From contig NZ_VRUA01000003.1 of the NCBI RefSeq assembly GCF_008017535.1, positions 124,001 to 188,000 on the forward strand: DNA of 64,000 nucleotides, given 5' to 3'. Made by a program: the position numbers and the translations under genes. Numbering within the stretch: the first letter of the stretch is position 1; each line of letters opens with the position of its first letter. Of this stretch, positions 54,391 to 64,000 are shown piece by piece. This DNA comes from Ottowia flava. Lineage in GTDB: Bacteria; Pseudomonadota; Gammaproteobacteria; Burkholderiales; Burkholderiaceae_C. A model generated the notes under the pieces. The model was not told where the DNA came from. It ran no database searches and saw only the letters and a list, made by a program, of their open reading frames with translations.

Positions 54391-54436
54391 CGGTGCGGAC
54401 ACGCCGGGCGAGCCGGCGGCCGTGAATGCCAAGGCC

Positions 54437-55612
54437 TTACTTCTTGTCGCCGCCCGGCACTTGGCCCTCAACGCCCTTGACGTAGAAGGTGATGCCACCC
54501 AGGAATTTGTCGTCGCCCACCTGGTCGGCCGCCAGCACCTGCTTGCCGGCGTTGTCGTTCAGCGGACCCTTCCAGATGTGGTACGTGCCCGCCTTCAGGC
54601 CGGCCTTGACCTCGTCCAGTTTGGCCTTGGCTTCGGCCGGCACGTCGGCCGCCAGGGACACCAGATCCATCGCGCCTTCCTTCACGCCCCACCAGCTCTG
54701 GCCGGTGGCCCACTTGCCGTCCAGCACCTCGCCCACGGCCTTGGTGTAGTAGGGCGTCCAGTTGATGATGGCCGAGCCCAGGTGCGCCTTGGGGCCGTAG
54801 GCGGTCATGTCCGAATCCCAGCCGAAGGCGCGCTTGCCCATCGATTCGGCGGTCTTCAGCACGGCGGGCGAATCGGTGTTCTGGAACAGCACGTCAGCGC
54901 CGCCGTTGATCAGCGACGTGGCGGCTTCGGTCTCCTTGGGCGGGTTGTGCCAGTCGTTGACCCAGACCACGCGCGTCTTGATGTTGGGGTTGGTCAGCTG
55001 CGCGCCCAGCGTGAAGCTGTTGATGTTGCGGATCACCTCGGGGATTGGCACCGAGCCGACCACGCCCAGCGTGTTCGACTTGGTCATGGCGCCGGCGATC
55101 ACGCCCGCCATGTACGCGCCTTCGTAGGTGCGGCTGTCGTAGGTGCGCATGTTGGGCGCGGTCTTGTAGCCGGTGGCGTGCTCGAACTTCACGTCTGGGT
55201 GGTCGGCGGCCACCTTCAGCGTGGGCTCCATGAAGCCGAAGCTGGTCGTGAAGATCAGTTTGTTGCCCTGGCTGACCAGGTCGCGCACCACGCGCTCGGT
55301 GTCGGCGCCCTCGGGCACGTTCTCGACGATGCTGGTGACGATCTTGTCGCCGAATTCCTTCTGCACGGCCTGGCGCGCGGTGTCGTGCGCAAAGGTCCAA
55401 CCGCCGTCGCCCACCGGGCCGACGTAGACGAAACCGACCTTCAGCGGCTCGGACTTGGCGGGCGCGGGCGCCGAGGTTTCTGCGGCAGGCGATGGCGCGG
55501 GGGCAGCGGCCGTGGGCGCCGGCTCGTCCTTCTTGCCACAGGCGACGATCGCACTGGTGGCTGCGGCCAGCATGGCGAGTTTGAGCAGGGAGCGCTTGCG
55601 TCGATCGGTCAT
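54437..55612 (-). CDS. BMP-family nucleoside-binding lipoprotein (paralogue)
   Basis: 391-aa paralogue of 52932-54107. The N-terminus MTDRRKRSLLKLAMLAAATS leads to lipobox IVAC. The BMP core has FVYVGPVGDGGWTFAHDTAR, TTSFGFMEPTLKVAADHPDV and GWDSDMTAYGPKAHLGSAII. Two nearly equal binding proteins for one transporter suggest different purine ligands. Confidence 0.9.
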   Translation of the reverse strand: MTDRRKRSLLKLAMLAAATSAIVACGKKDEPAPTAAAPAPSPAAETSAPAPAKSEPLKVGFVYVGPVGDGGWTFAHDTARQAVQKEFGDKIVTSIVENVPEGADTERVVRDLVSQGNKLIFTTSFGFMEPTLKVAADHPDVKFEHATGYKTAPNMRTYDSRTYEGAYMAGVIAGAMTKSNTLGVVGSVPIPEVIRNINSFTLGAQLTNPNIKTRVVWVNDWHNPPKETEAATSLINGGADVLFQNTDSPAVLKTAESMGKRAFGWDSDMTAYGPKAHLGSAIINWTPYYTKAVGEVLDGKWATGQSWWGVKEGAMDLVSLAADVPAEAKAKLDEVKAGLKAGTYHIWKGPLNDNAGKQVLAADQVGDDKFLGGITFYVKGVEGQVPGGDKK

Positions 55613-55752
55613 GAACGTGCCTTTCTGATGTGATAACGGGCAGGGTGAAGCCGCGATTATGAGGGAGCGCGGGCCGCTTGGGCTCCGCGCGGCCAGGTAG
55701 GGCGAAAGGCTTCACCTGAAGCCCAATGGCCGCTCGCACGTGCCAACGCCAA

Positions 55753-55772
55753 TGTGAAATATGACATTCACA
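55753..55772. promoter_or_regulatory. Inverted repeat in the BMP/unknown gene divergent region
   Basis: TGTGAA-ATATGACA-TTCACA dyad between the divergent genes at 55612 and 55875. The spacing (10 between TGTGA and TCACA) is longer than a CRP site, so another regulator is more likely. Confidence 0.35.
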
Positions 55773-55874
55773 CGTGTTGATTTGCGTCAAGCCCCACATG
55801 GCCGAATGTCAATTCCGCGTCAGGCTTTCAACTGATGATCAATTTCATTCTTTAGTACTAACAAAAATCAATTC

Positions 55875-56861
55875 ATGAAAACTGTGGTGGTGGGATTGCC
55901 CGAACGGGAGGCCTTTGCGGTGTCTCTTTTGATGAGCAAGTTGCGGCCAGACTGGGAATTCCAGTCTCAGCCCGCCGACGTCGATTCCGTGCCTGCCGAT
56001 CTGTACGTGTTGGACGCCGATGCCTGGCAGGAACGCCACGGGACCCAGTCGGGAACCGCAAAATTGCAGGCGCTGGTCAAGCAAAAACCGGCCGTTCTGT
56101 TGACCGCCCCCGTGGCGCCGCGCCCCGAAGCGCAGGCCCAGGCCGATGCCGCCGCGCGCGACTGGGGCGACTGCGGCTGGGTGGTGCTGCGCCGGCCTTT
56201 TCGCGCTGCCGCCATGGGTGAGGCGCTGCGGCGTGCAGAGCAGCGCGTCGGCGGGTTGGCCGAGGCGCCAGCAGACGTCGCCAAGCCTGCCGAGCAGGCA
56301 CACGACACACCAGAGGCCCCGGGCGCAGCCCCGAATTCACTGGCTGCGGCCGACCGCGGTCAACGCCCGGGCGTGCAGGACAGCGGCGGCGTGACCCGCT
56401 TCAGCTCCGCTTTTTTCACCACCACGGTGCAAAGCGCTCTGGACGGCGCGCCGGCGCCGAGCAACGCGGGCCTGCCGCCCCCCGACATCACCGACGACGA
56501 ACTGACGCTGGAAGCCTTTGCCGCCTGCGTGCCGACCGCACCTTCGGCGGAGTGCCGCCGCTTTCTGGGCGCGCTGGCTGAGCGCCTGGCCCAGCCGGGG
56601 GTGTTCGAGATGAGCTTCACGCTGATGAACGGCATCGTGTTCGACCGCGCGACGAACTGGGTCGCCAGCAACACGCCGATGTCGGTGGTGCGCATGGTGG
56701 CACGCAGCCGCAGCCTGGGGACGTACGTCAAGACGACCGACCTGGACGCGCGCGTCGAGCCGTGCGCCCGTGCCCGCCAGCGTGGCATGCAGGAGCACCG
56801 GCTGGGCGCCCTGCTGCATGCCTTCGCCCGGATGGCGGAGTGCCGGTTGCCTGCGCCGTGA
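55875..56861 (+). CDS. Unknown protein with receiver-like N-terminus
   Basis: 328-aa protein. The first 115 residues alternate strands and helices like a receiver domain (MKTVVVGLPEREAFAVSLLM, DLYVLDADAWQER, GWVVLRRPFRAAAMGEALRR), but the usual phospho-acceptor pocket is not clear. An Ala/Pro linker separates it from a C-terminal domain (FLGALAERLAQPGVFEMSFT, RSRSLGTYVKTTDLDARVEP). No family recognised; perhaps lineage-specific. Divergent from a BMP gene. Confidence 0.65.
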   Translation: MKTVVVGLPEREAFAVSLLMSKLRPDWEFQSQPADVDSVPADLYVLDADAWQERHGTQSGTAKLQALVKQKPAVLLTAPVAPRPEAQAQADAAARDWGDCGWVVLRRPFRAAAMGEALRRAEQRVGGLAEAPADVAKPAEQAHDTPEAPGAAPNSLAAADRGQRPGVQDSGGVTRFSSAFFTTTVQSALDGAPAPSNAGLPPPDITDDELTLEAFAACVPTAPSAECRRFLGALAERLAQPGVFEMSFTLMNGIVFDRATNWVASNTPMSVVRMVARSRSLGTYVKTTDLDARVEPCARARQRGMQEHRLGALLHAFARMAECRLPAP

Positions 56862-56877
56862 ACAGGGCCGGCCCGGC

Positions 56878-57798
56878 TCAGTGGCCCGGGTAGAACGGCT
56901 TGCCCAGCGACGCGGGCATGTTCACGCGGATCCAGGTCGGGTTGCGCGAGATCAGCGCCAGCACCACGATGGTGGCGAGGTAGGGCAGCATCGATAGGAA
57001 CTGGCTGGGAATCTGCACACCCTGCGCCTGCAGGTGGAACTGCAGCATCGTCACCCCGCCGAACAGGTACGCGCCCAGCAGCACGCGCGCCGGCCGCCAG
57101 GTCGCGAAGGTGGTCAGCGCCAGCGCGATCCAGCCCTTGCCGGCCACCATCCCTTCGACCCACAGCGGCGTGTAGACCAGCGACAGGTACGACCCGGCGA
57201 GCCCGCACATCGCGCCGCCGAAGACCACGGCGGCCAGGCGGATGCCGCGCACCGAATAGCCCAGGGCGTGCGCTGACTGGGGCGATTCGCCCACCGCGCG
57301 CAGCACCAGACCGGCCCGCGTGCGGTAGAGAAACCAGACCATCGCCGCCACCAGCAGCATCGTGCCGTACACCATGGGATGCAGACGAAACAGCGCCGGA
57401 CCGATGACCGGGATGTCGCCCAGGCCCAGCCAGTTGAACTGCGGGCGCTCGGGCAGCTTGGACTGCACGTAGCCGATGCCGACAAAGGCCGAAAAGCCGA
57501 CGCCGAACAGGCTGAGCGCCAGCCCGGTGGCGTACTGGTTGGTGTTCAGCCAGATCACCAGCCAGCCGAACACCGCCGCCATCAGCGCGCCCGCCGCGGC
57601 GCCAGCGGCAAAGCCCAGCCAGTCGTTGCCGGTGTTGACCACAGTGGCAAAGCCGGCGATGGCCGCGCACAGCATCATGCCTTCGGCGCCCAGGTTGACC
57701 ACGCCCGCCTTTTCGTTGATCAGCAGGCCCAGCGAGGCCAGCGCCAGCACGGTGCCGGCGTTCAGCGTGGCTGCAAACAGCAATGCGTAAACGTCCAT
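56878..57798 (-). CDS. ABC transporter permease (nucleoside type)
   Basis: 306-aa BPD_transp_2 permease with multiple membrane helices: LINEKAGVVNLGAEGMMLCA, the family's NLGAEG motif, plus ALGYSVRGIRLAAVVFGGAM. One half of the BmpABC/YufPQ-type importer. It lies 153 bp downstream of the other permease. Confidence 0.92.
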   Translation of the reverse strand: MDVYALLFAATLNAGTVLALASLGLLINEKAGVVNLGAEGMMLCAAIAGFATVVNTGNDWLGFAAGAAAGALMAAVFGWLVIWLNTNQYATGLALSLFGVGFSAFVGIGYVQSKLPERPQFNWLGLGDIPVIGPALFRLHPMVYGTMLLVAAMVWFLYRTRAGLVLRAVGESPQSAHALGYSVRGIRLAAVVFGGAMCGLAGSYLSLVYTPLWVEGMVAGKGWIALALTTFATWRPARVLLGAYLFGGVTMLQFHLQAQGVQIPSQFLSMLPYLATIVVLALISRNPTWIRVNMPASLGKPFYPGH

Positions 57799-57951
57799 GT
57801 CAGCGTTCCAACGCGCAGCGCGCTTGAGCGTGGCGGTTGATCCAGCACGGCGCGGTCCAGCGAACGCCCTGCACAGACTTGCGCCGGGCAGCGGCGTTGT
57901 CCCCCGACTGCCAGAGAGGGGGAAGGCAGCGCAGGTGACTCAGGGGGTGTG
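57799..57951. repeat. Gap between permeases with a second repeat type
   Basis: Between two operon genes lies a 153-bp noncoding gap containing GGGGGAAGGCAGCGCAGGTG then ACTCAGGGGGT. Much of this reappears at 60788-60815 (GGCGCAGGTGGCTCAGGGGC), so it is a second dispersed repeat family. Confidence 0.5.
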
Positions 57952-59016
57952 TCATACGCCTGCCTTTCCCCAACGGACGCGGTAATTGACCAGCGTGTCG
58001 CAGGCCAGCAGCGTGAAAAGCAGCAAGCCCTGGAACACGCCCGTCAGCGCCTTGGGCAGCCCCAGGCGCGACTGCGCCAGCTCGCCGCCGATGTAGAACA
58101 TGCTCAGCAAGATGGCCGACAGCACCATGCCCAGCGGGTGCAGGCGCCCGACGAAGGCGACGATGATGGCGGCGAAGCCGTAGCCGGCCGGCACGTAGGG
58201 CGTCAGTTGGCCGATCGGGCCCGCCACCTCCAGTGCGCCCGCCAGGCCGGCGGTGGCGCCGGAGATCAGCAGCGCTGTCCAGAGCGCGCGGCGCGATGAA
58301 AAGCCCGCGTAGCGCGCCGCCGCCGGCGCCAGCCCACCCACCTGCTGGGCAAAGCCGGCCTTGGTGCGAAACAGAAAGACCCACAGCAGCGCCGCACCGA
58401 CCAGCGCCAGCACCAGCCCGATGTTTACGCGCGAGCCGCGCATCAGCTTGGGAATCTGCGTGACCGCTTCAAACGTGCGCGTCTGCGGGAAGTTGTAGCC
58501 TGCCGGGTCCTTCCACGGCCCGTAGACCAGGTAGCCCAGCACCTGCACCGCCACGTACACCAGCATCAGCGTGACCAGGATCTCGCCAGCGTTGAAGCGA
58601 TCGCGCAGGAAGGCCGCGATGCCCGCCCACACCATGCCACCCAGCATGCCGGCCAGCAGCACCGCCACCACGATCCAGGGGCCTGTGGTCTTGTCGGCCA
58701 GCAGCGCCACGCCGCCGGCCGCCACCGCGCCGATGACGAACTGCCCTTCGGCGCCGATGTTCCACACGTTGGAGCGAAAGCACACGGCCAGCCCCAGCGC
58801 GATCAGCAGCAGCGGCGTGGCCTTCAGGCCCAGCTCGCCCAGGGCGTAGGCGGACTTGATCGGCTCCCAGAAGAAGATCTGCAGGCCGCGCACCGGGTCT
58901 TTGCCCAGCACCGCGAACAGCGCCATGCCGATCAGCACGGTGATGGCCAGCGCCAGCAGCGGTGACGCCCAGGTCCAGGCGCGCGACGGCGCCGGGCGTG
59001 GCTCAAGGCGCAGCAT
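57952..59016 (-). CDS. ABC transporter permease (nucleoside type)
   Basis: 354-aa BPD_transp_2 permease: [20 protein letters not shown] holds the family motif, followed by helices ending in RVRWGKAGV. Its start overlaps the ATPase gene by 14 bp. Partner of the 306-aa permease; longer at the N-terminus, as is usual for the YufP-type subunit. Confidence 0.92.
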   Translation of the reverse strand: MLRLEPRPAPSRAWTWASPLLALAITVLIGMALFAVLGKDPVRGLQIFFWEPIKSAYALGELGLKATPLLLIALGLAVCFRSNVWNIGAEGQFVIGAVAAGGVALLADKTTGPWIVVAVLLAGMLGGMVWAGIAAFLRDRFNAGEILVTLMLVYVAVQVLGYLVYGPWKDPAGYNFPQTRTFEAVTQIPKLMRGSRVNIGLVLALVGAALLWVFLFRTKAGFAQQVGGLAPAAARYAGFSSRRALWTALLISGATAGLAGALEVAGPIGQLTPYVPAGYGFAAIIVAFVGRLHPLGMVLSAILLSMFYIGGELAQSRLGLPKALTGVFQGLLLFTLLACDTLVNYRVRWGKAGV

Positions 59017-60547
59017 GGGCGGCCTCCTTCGCTTGCAGCGCGTCCTGCACGTCGCCGTGCCACAGCCCGCTCATCCATTCGCCGATCTGCTGCACCGTGG
59101 CGGCGCGCCGGTCGATCGACGGCGACAGCTGGCCCTTGGCGATCACGTGCAGGCGATCGCTCAGTTCAAACAATTCGTCCAGCTCCTCGCTCACCACCAG
59201 CACCGCACAACCGGCGTCGCGCAGCGCCAGAATTTCGGCGCGGATCTGCGCGGCCGCGCCGACGTCCACGCCCCAGGTCGGCTGCGACACGATCAGCAGC
59301 CGCGGCTTGGCGTCGATTTCGCGGCCCATGATGAATTTCTGCAGGTTGCCGCCGGACAGCGAGCGCGCCGGCGCCTCCGGACCCGCCGCCTTGACGCGGT
59401 AGCGCTGGATGGTGTCGACCGCCTGCGCGCGCAGCACACGCGTGCGCAGCCAGCCGAGCGGGCCCACGCCCTCCCGCCGCGTCAGCAGCAGGTTGTGCGC
59501 CAGACTCATGTCCGGCACGGCGCCGCGGCCCAGGCGTTCCTCGGGCACGAAGTGCAGCCCCAGTGCGCGCCGCGGCCCGGGTGGCAACCGTCCAGCGTTC
59601 TTGTTTGCTATTTTTATGCTAGCTGGCTGCGCACGCTGGTCCTCGCCGGACAGCGCAAACAGCAGCTCACGTTGGCCATTGCCCGACACGCCCGCGATCC
59701 CCACCACCTCGCCCGCGCACACCGTCAGGCTGATGTCCATCAGATCCACGCCGAAGGGTGACGCGCGCTTCAGGTCGAGGTGATCGACCTGCAGCACCGG
59801 CGCTTCCGGCGTGTGCGGCTTGTGCTCCAGCGCCGGGGGATCGGCGCCGATCATCAGGCGCGACAGCGAGGCGATGCTTTCCGTGCGCGGGTCGGTCACG
59901 CCGGTAACCTTGCCACCGCGCATCACCGTGCACGCGGTGCACAGGGACCGGATTTCGTGCAGCTTGTGGCTGATGTAGAGGATGCTGCAGCCCTCGGCCG
60001 CCAGTTGGCGCAGGGTGACGAACAGCTTTTCGACCGCCTGCGGCGTCAGCACGGAGGTCGGCTCGTCCAGGATCAACAGGCGCGGCTGCGCCAGCAGGGC
60101 GCGGATGATTTCGACGCGTTGCATTTCGCCCACGCCCAGCGTGTGCACCGGGCGTTCGGGTTCGATGTCCAGACCGTAAGCCGTGGCCGTCTCGCGGATG
60201 CGGCGCACCACTTCAGCCAACGGCAGCGACTTGTCCAGACCCAGCCACACGTTCTCGGCCACCGACAGCGTTTCAAACAGGCTGAAATGCTGGAACACCA
60301 TGGCGATGCCCAGGGCGCGCGCCTCCTGCGGGCTGCGGATGTGCACCGGCTGGCCGTCAAAGCGCACTTCCCCGGCGTCGGGCTTCACGGCGCCGTAGAT
60401 GATCTTCATCAGCGTGCTCTTGCCCGCGCCGTTCTCGCCCAGCACGGCGTGGATCTCGCCCGGCTGCACCGTCAGCGACACGTCGTCGTTGGCGACTACG
60501 CCGGGGTAGCGCTTGGTGATGTGTTGGAGTTCGAGTCGGGGCGGCAT
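59003..60547 (-). CDS. ABC transporter ATP-binding protein, double domain
   Basis: 514 aa from the ATG at 60547. Domain 1 has Walker [15 protein letters not shown] and Walker [15 protein letters not shown]. Domain 2 is degenerate at Walker A ([16 protein letters not shown]) but has the signature [15 protein letters not shown]. Typical YufO-like layout for nucleoside importers. An interspersed repeat is translated within domain 2 as the extra segment [18 protein letters not shown] (59604-59645), just after SGED. Confidence 0.93.
   Translation of the reverse strand: MPPRLELQHITKRYPGVVANDDVSLTVQPGEIHAVLGENGAGKSTLMKIIYGAVKPDAGEVRFDGQPVHIRSPQEARALGIAMVFQHFSLFETLSVAENVWLGLDKSLPLAEVVRRIRETATAYGLDIEPERPVHTLGVGEMQRVEIIRALLAQPRLLILDEPTSVLTPQAVEKLFVTLRQLAAEGCSILYISHKLHEIRSLCTACTVMRGGKVTGVTDPRTESIASLSRLMIGADPPALEHKPHTPEAPVLQVDHLDLKRASPFGVDLMDISLTVCAGEVVGIAGVSGNGQRELLFALSGEDQRAQPASIKIANKNAGRLPPGPRRALGLHFVPEERLGRGAVPDMSLAHNLLLTRREGVGPLGWLRTRVLRAQAVDTIQRYRVKAAGPEAPARSLSGGNLQKFIMGREIDAKPRLLIVSQPTWGVDVGAAAQIRAEILALRDAGCAVLVVSEELDELFELSDRLHVIAKGQLSPSIDRRAATVQQIGEWMSGLWHGDVQDALQAKEAAHAAP
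59604..59645 (+). repeat. Interspersed repeat copy 11, inside the ABC ATPase gene
   Basis: TTGCTATTTTTATGCTAGCT then GGCTGCGCACGCTGG, on the strand opposite the gene. It keeps the reading frame open. Confidence 0.7.
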
Positions 60548-60787
60548 CGGCAGCAACGTACAAAAGGGCGGAGAGCCTCCAAGCGACGCTGACGCAGGCC
60601 GCGGTGCCGAGCGGGCGACCGGGTCGCGCGACCCGCCAGATGCTCCCTCCGATTGCGCGCCAATGTACCACCGGGTGTGCTGCTCGACGTGGGGGCAGAC
60701 ACCACTTGCCGAGCCGCGCGCGAAAGCGCATGAAACGGGAGCCGGCAAGTCCGCTGCCGCCTCGTCGGCGCGGGTCGGGCGGGGTGT

Positions 60788-60815
60788 GGCGCAGGTGGCT
60801 CAGGGGCTGTCGCGC
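60788..60815 (+). repeat. Second dispersed repeat type
   Basis: GGCGCAGGTGGCTCAGGGGC at the 3' end of the deaminase gene, close to the copy in 57927-57955. Confidence 0.45.
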
Positions 60816-61285
60816 GGCGGCGTGGTGGACGTCTCCCGCAGCACGGCCAGGGCCTCGTCGGCCAGGAATTCGCCCTCGACCCGCACGGGCGGCTGCGCGT
60901 GACCAAGCAGATCGGCGCAGCGCGCAGGCAGCAGCGGCCCGCCCTGCATCAGTGCCAACGCGGGTTGGGGCGCGGCGTACACCACACGCGCGACACCGGC
61001 CCAAAACATGGCGCCCGCGCACATCGCGCAGGGCTCGCCACTGGCGTACACGGTGGCGCCCTGCAGCGACGCCGCGCCGAGCCGGGCCTCGGCTTCGCGC
61101 ACCAGCACCATCTCGGCGTGGGCGGTGCTGTCGTTGGCGGTGTGCTGGCGGTTGCGCTCGACCAGCAGCACCTCGCCGTCGGGAGCGGCCAGCGCAGCGC
61201 CGTACGGGCGGTCGCCTGCGGCCACCGCCATGCGCGAGGCTTCGATGGCCAGACGCATCGCGGCGGGATCGGGGGAGGTCGTCAT
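60800..61285 (-). CDS. Nucleoside/nucleobase deaminase, cytidine-deaminase fold
   Basis: 161-aa zinc deaminase: TAHAEMVLVREAEA (zinc His and catalytic Glu) and GEPCAMCAGAMFWAGVARVV (two Cys ligands). Relatives act on guanine, on tRNA adenosine or on nucleosides. Divergent from xdhA in a purine cluster, a guanine deaminase role is likely, which would duplicate the amidohydrolase at 47048. Confidence 0.85.
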   Translation of the reverse strand: MTTSPDPAAMRLAIEASRMAVAAGDRPYGAALAAPDGEVLLVERNRQHTANDSTAHAEMVLVREAEARLGAASLQGATVYASGEPCAMCAGAMFWAGVARVVYAAPQPALALMQGGPLLPARCADLLGHAQPPVRVEGEFLADEALAVLRETSTTPPRDSP

Positions 61286-61357
61286 CGGGTCATATCTCCT
61301 GCGGGGCAGGGTTTCAGCGTAGCACCCCTACCGCCGAAAGGCTTCTACACTGGAAGC

Positions 61358-62823
<1,466 letters not shown>

Positions 62824-62827
<4 letters not shown>

Positions 62828-63012
62828 ACGCTGCTTTCACGCTGGAACGCAGGGCCTCGGGGCCGATCCCGCTGCCCGGCCAGGAGCCGCCGGTGAAAGA
62901 TCCCGATCCGTTTGCGCCCCCGCCGCCGGTGGAAGACCCCGGCACGCCGCCGCTGCCGCGCCGCGAGCCGGGCGATGACCCACCGATCCAGGACCCCGAG
63001 CGCCTGCCGTGA
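62824..63012 (+). CDS. Small proline-rich protein between xdhA and xdhB
   Basis: 62 aa, starting at an ATG overlapping the xdhA stop, and itself overlapped by the GTG of xdhB, so it is coupled at both ends. The sequence is about one third proline with acidic repeats (KDPDPFAPPPPVEDPG, RREPGDDPPIQDPE). No known domain. The double coupling argues that it is translated; a role as a linker or assembly factor for the dehydrogenase is speculation. Confidence 0.6.
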
Positions 63013-64000
63013 ACGACCGCTCGCCCGCCTTCACGCTGCCGCAGGCGCATTTCGCCGAGCTCCACCCGGACGCGCCCGCCAGTGGCGCGCCACACCCGCA
63101 TGAGAGCGCTCGGGCGCAGGTGCAGGGCGCCGCGCCCTACGTCGACGATGTGTCCGAGCCGCGCGGCACGCTGCACGCCGCGCCCGTCCTGTCGCCCGTC
63201 GCGCACGGACGGCTGAACGGCGTGGACGCGAGCGCGGCGTTGGCGCTGCCCGGCGTGCACGCGGTGGTGCTTGCTGGCGATATCCCGGGCGACCCGGTGT
63301 TGGCGACTTTCGTGCACGACGAGCCGGTGTTGGCGCAGGGCGAGGTGCACCATGTCGGCCAGGTGATCGGCCTGATCGTGGCCGACAGCATGCGGACGGC
63401 GCGCCAGGCCGCGCGCGCGGTCCGGCTGGACATCACGCCGCTGCCCGCCATCCTGACCATCGACGACGCCATGGCCGCGCAAAGCTTTGTGCTGCCGCCC
63501 GTCACCGTGACCCGCGGCGACGCCACAGCGGCTTTGGCCAGCGCGCCGCACCGGCTGCAAGGCGGCTTTGCCGTCGGCGGGCAGGAGCACTTTTACCTGG
63601 AAGGGCAGGTCGCGCTGGCGCTGCCGCAGGAGCAGGGCCAGTGGCACATCCTCAGCAGCACGCAGCATCCGGGCGAAGTGCAGCACTGGGTGGCCCACGC
63701 GCTGGGCATCGCCAACCACGCCGTGCGCGTCGAATGCCGGCGCATGGGCGGTGGCTTTGGCGGCAAGGAAACGCAGGCCGGTCATATGGCGGTATGGGCC
63801 GCGCTGGCTGCGCGCAAGGTAGGGGCGCCGGTCAAGCTGCGCCTGGACCGCGACGACGACTTTCTGATCACCGGCAAGCGCCACCCGTTCGCCTACCGCT
63901 ACGACGTGGGGTTTGACGACCACGGCCGCCTGCACGGCCTGACCATCGACATGATGGCCAACTGCGGCTGGTCGGCCGATTTGAGCGGCCCGGTGGCCGA
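63009..64000 (+). CDS. xdhB: Xanthine dehydrogenase large subunit, 3' part outside the window
   Basis: First 330 or so residues of the molybdopterin-binding subunit, cut by the window end. It starts at a GTG overlapping the stop of the proline-rich ORF. Family segments: GAAPYVDDVSEPRGTLHAAP, GQVIGLIVADSMRTARQAAR, GGQEHFYLEGQVALA and RMGGGFGGKETQAGHMAVWA. Oxidises hypoxanthine and xanthine. Confidence 0.95.
   Translation, partial: MNDRSPAFTLPQAHFAELHPDAPASGAPHPHESARAQVQGAAPYVDDVSEPRGTLHAAPVLSPVAHGRLNGVDASAALALPGVHAVVLAGDIPGDPVLATFVHDEPVLAQGEVHHVGQVIGLIVADSMRTARQAARAVRLDITPLPAILTIDDAMAAQSFVLPPVTVTRGDATAALASAPHRLQGGFAVGGQEHFYLEGQVALALPQEQGQWHILSSTQHPGEVQHWVAHALGIANHAVRVECRRMGGGFGGKETQAGHMAVWAALAARKVGAPVKLRLDRDDDFLITGKRHPFAYRYDVGFDDHGRLHGLTIDMMANCGWSADLSGPVA

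Larger units (their letters stand above)
54108..54436. other. Intergenic region between the two BMP genes
   Basis: Holds an interspersed repeat (54264-54322) and a terminator (54359-54390), with no coding frame. Confidence 0.6.

Noticed and set aside
55613-61357. Purine riboswitch upstream of the transporter or xdh genes
   Set aside because: I saw no sequence with the conserved purine-aptamer loops; the upstream regions show only simple dyads.

Overview
The window is high-GC DNA from a betaproteobacterium of the order Burkholderiales, most likely family Comamonadaceae. The evidence is a terephthalate operon in the order known from Comamonas, the ispB / rplU-rpmA-obgE-proB / rppH-proS core gene order, and an interspersed repeat (core TAGCTGCCTGCGCA) that I associate with this family. 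Species cannot be fixed from the sequence alone.

Layout. 1-4215: the end of a terephthalate operon, tphC (5' end cut off by the window), tphA2, tphA3, tphB, tphA1. It covers uptake, ring dihydroxylation and re-aromatisation to protocatechuate. 4216-5490: a graveyard of decayed fragments, including pieces of two different 3-hydroxyacyl-CoA dehydrogenases. One piece has been joined to a truncated nucleotidyltransferase that follows an XRE regulator (5368-6374). 6474-9394: an AT-rich segment with a tyrosine recombinase, a structured noncoding region (a large inverted repeat and two opposed 11-bp-phased arrays), and a small operon of unknown genes. 9558-11934: a complete IS66-type insertion sequence with a perfect 8-bp target duplication, splitting a small XRE gene that can be reconstructed. 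12415-21984: a seven-gene anti-phage defence operon read leftward: winged-helix regulator, hsdR, hsdM, a DUF1016 (YhcG-type) nuclease, hsdS, SIR2 and HerA. 22267-25231: a plasmid maintenance module (ParA, ribbon-helix-helix protein, DnaA boxes and iterons, Rep protein, excisionase-like HTH). The accessory stretch stops at a tRNA-Pro gene (25680-25756), a classical integration site.

25779 to the end is chromosomal backbone. First come housekeeping genes: ispB, ribosomal proteins L21 and L27, obgE, proB, rppH, proS, a lytic transglycosylase, two CBS-domain membrane proteins, a YidB/OmpA protein, grxD, an H-NS-like protein, apaH, a DUF445 protein, rhlE, a zinc metalloprotease, pcp, a pyrroline-carboxylate reductase-like gene and dcd. 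From about 47 kb there is a purine salvage and catabolism region: guanine deaminase, adenosine/adenine deaminase, a Rieske oxygenase, two BMP-type nucleoside-binding lipoproteins, two ABC permeases and an ABC ATPase, a cytidine-deaminase-fold deaminase, and xanthine dehydrogenase (xdhA, a small proline-rich ORF, and the start of xdhB). Together these would import nucleosides or bases, deaminate adenine and guanine compounds, and oxidise hypoxanthine and xanthine.

The most unusual observations are the interspersed repeat family, with copies translated as part of xdhA and the ABC ATPase; the compound defence operon; the phased inverted arrays beside the recombinase; and the precisely reversible IS66 disruption.
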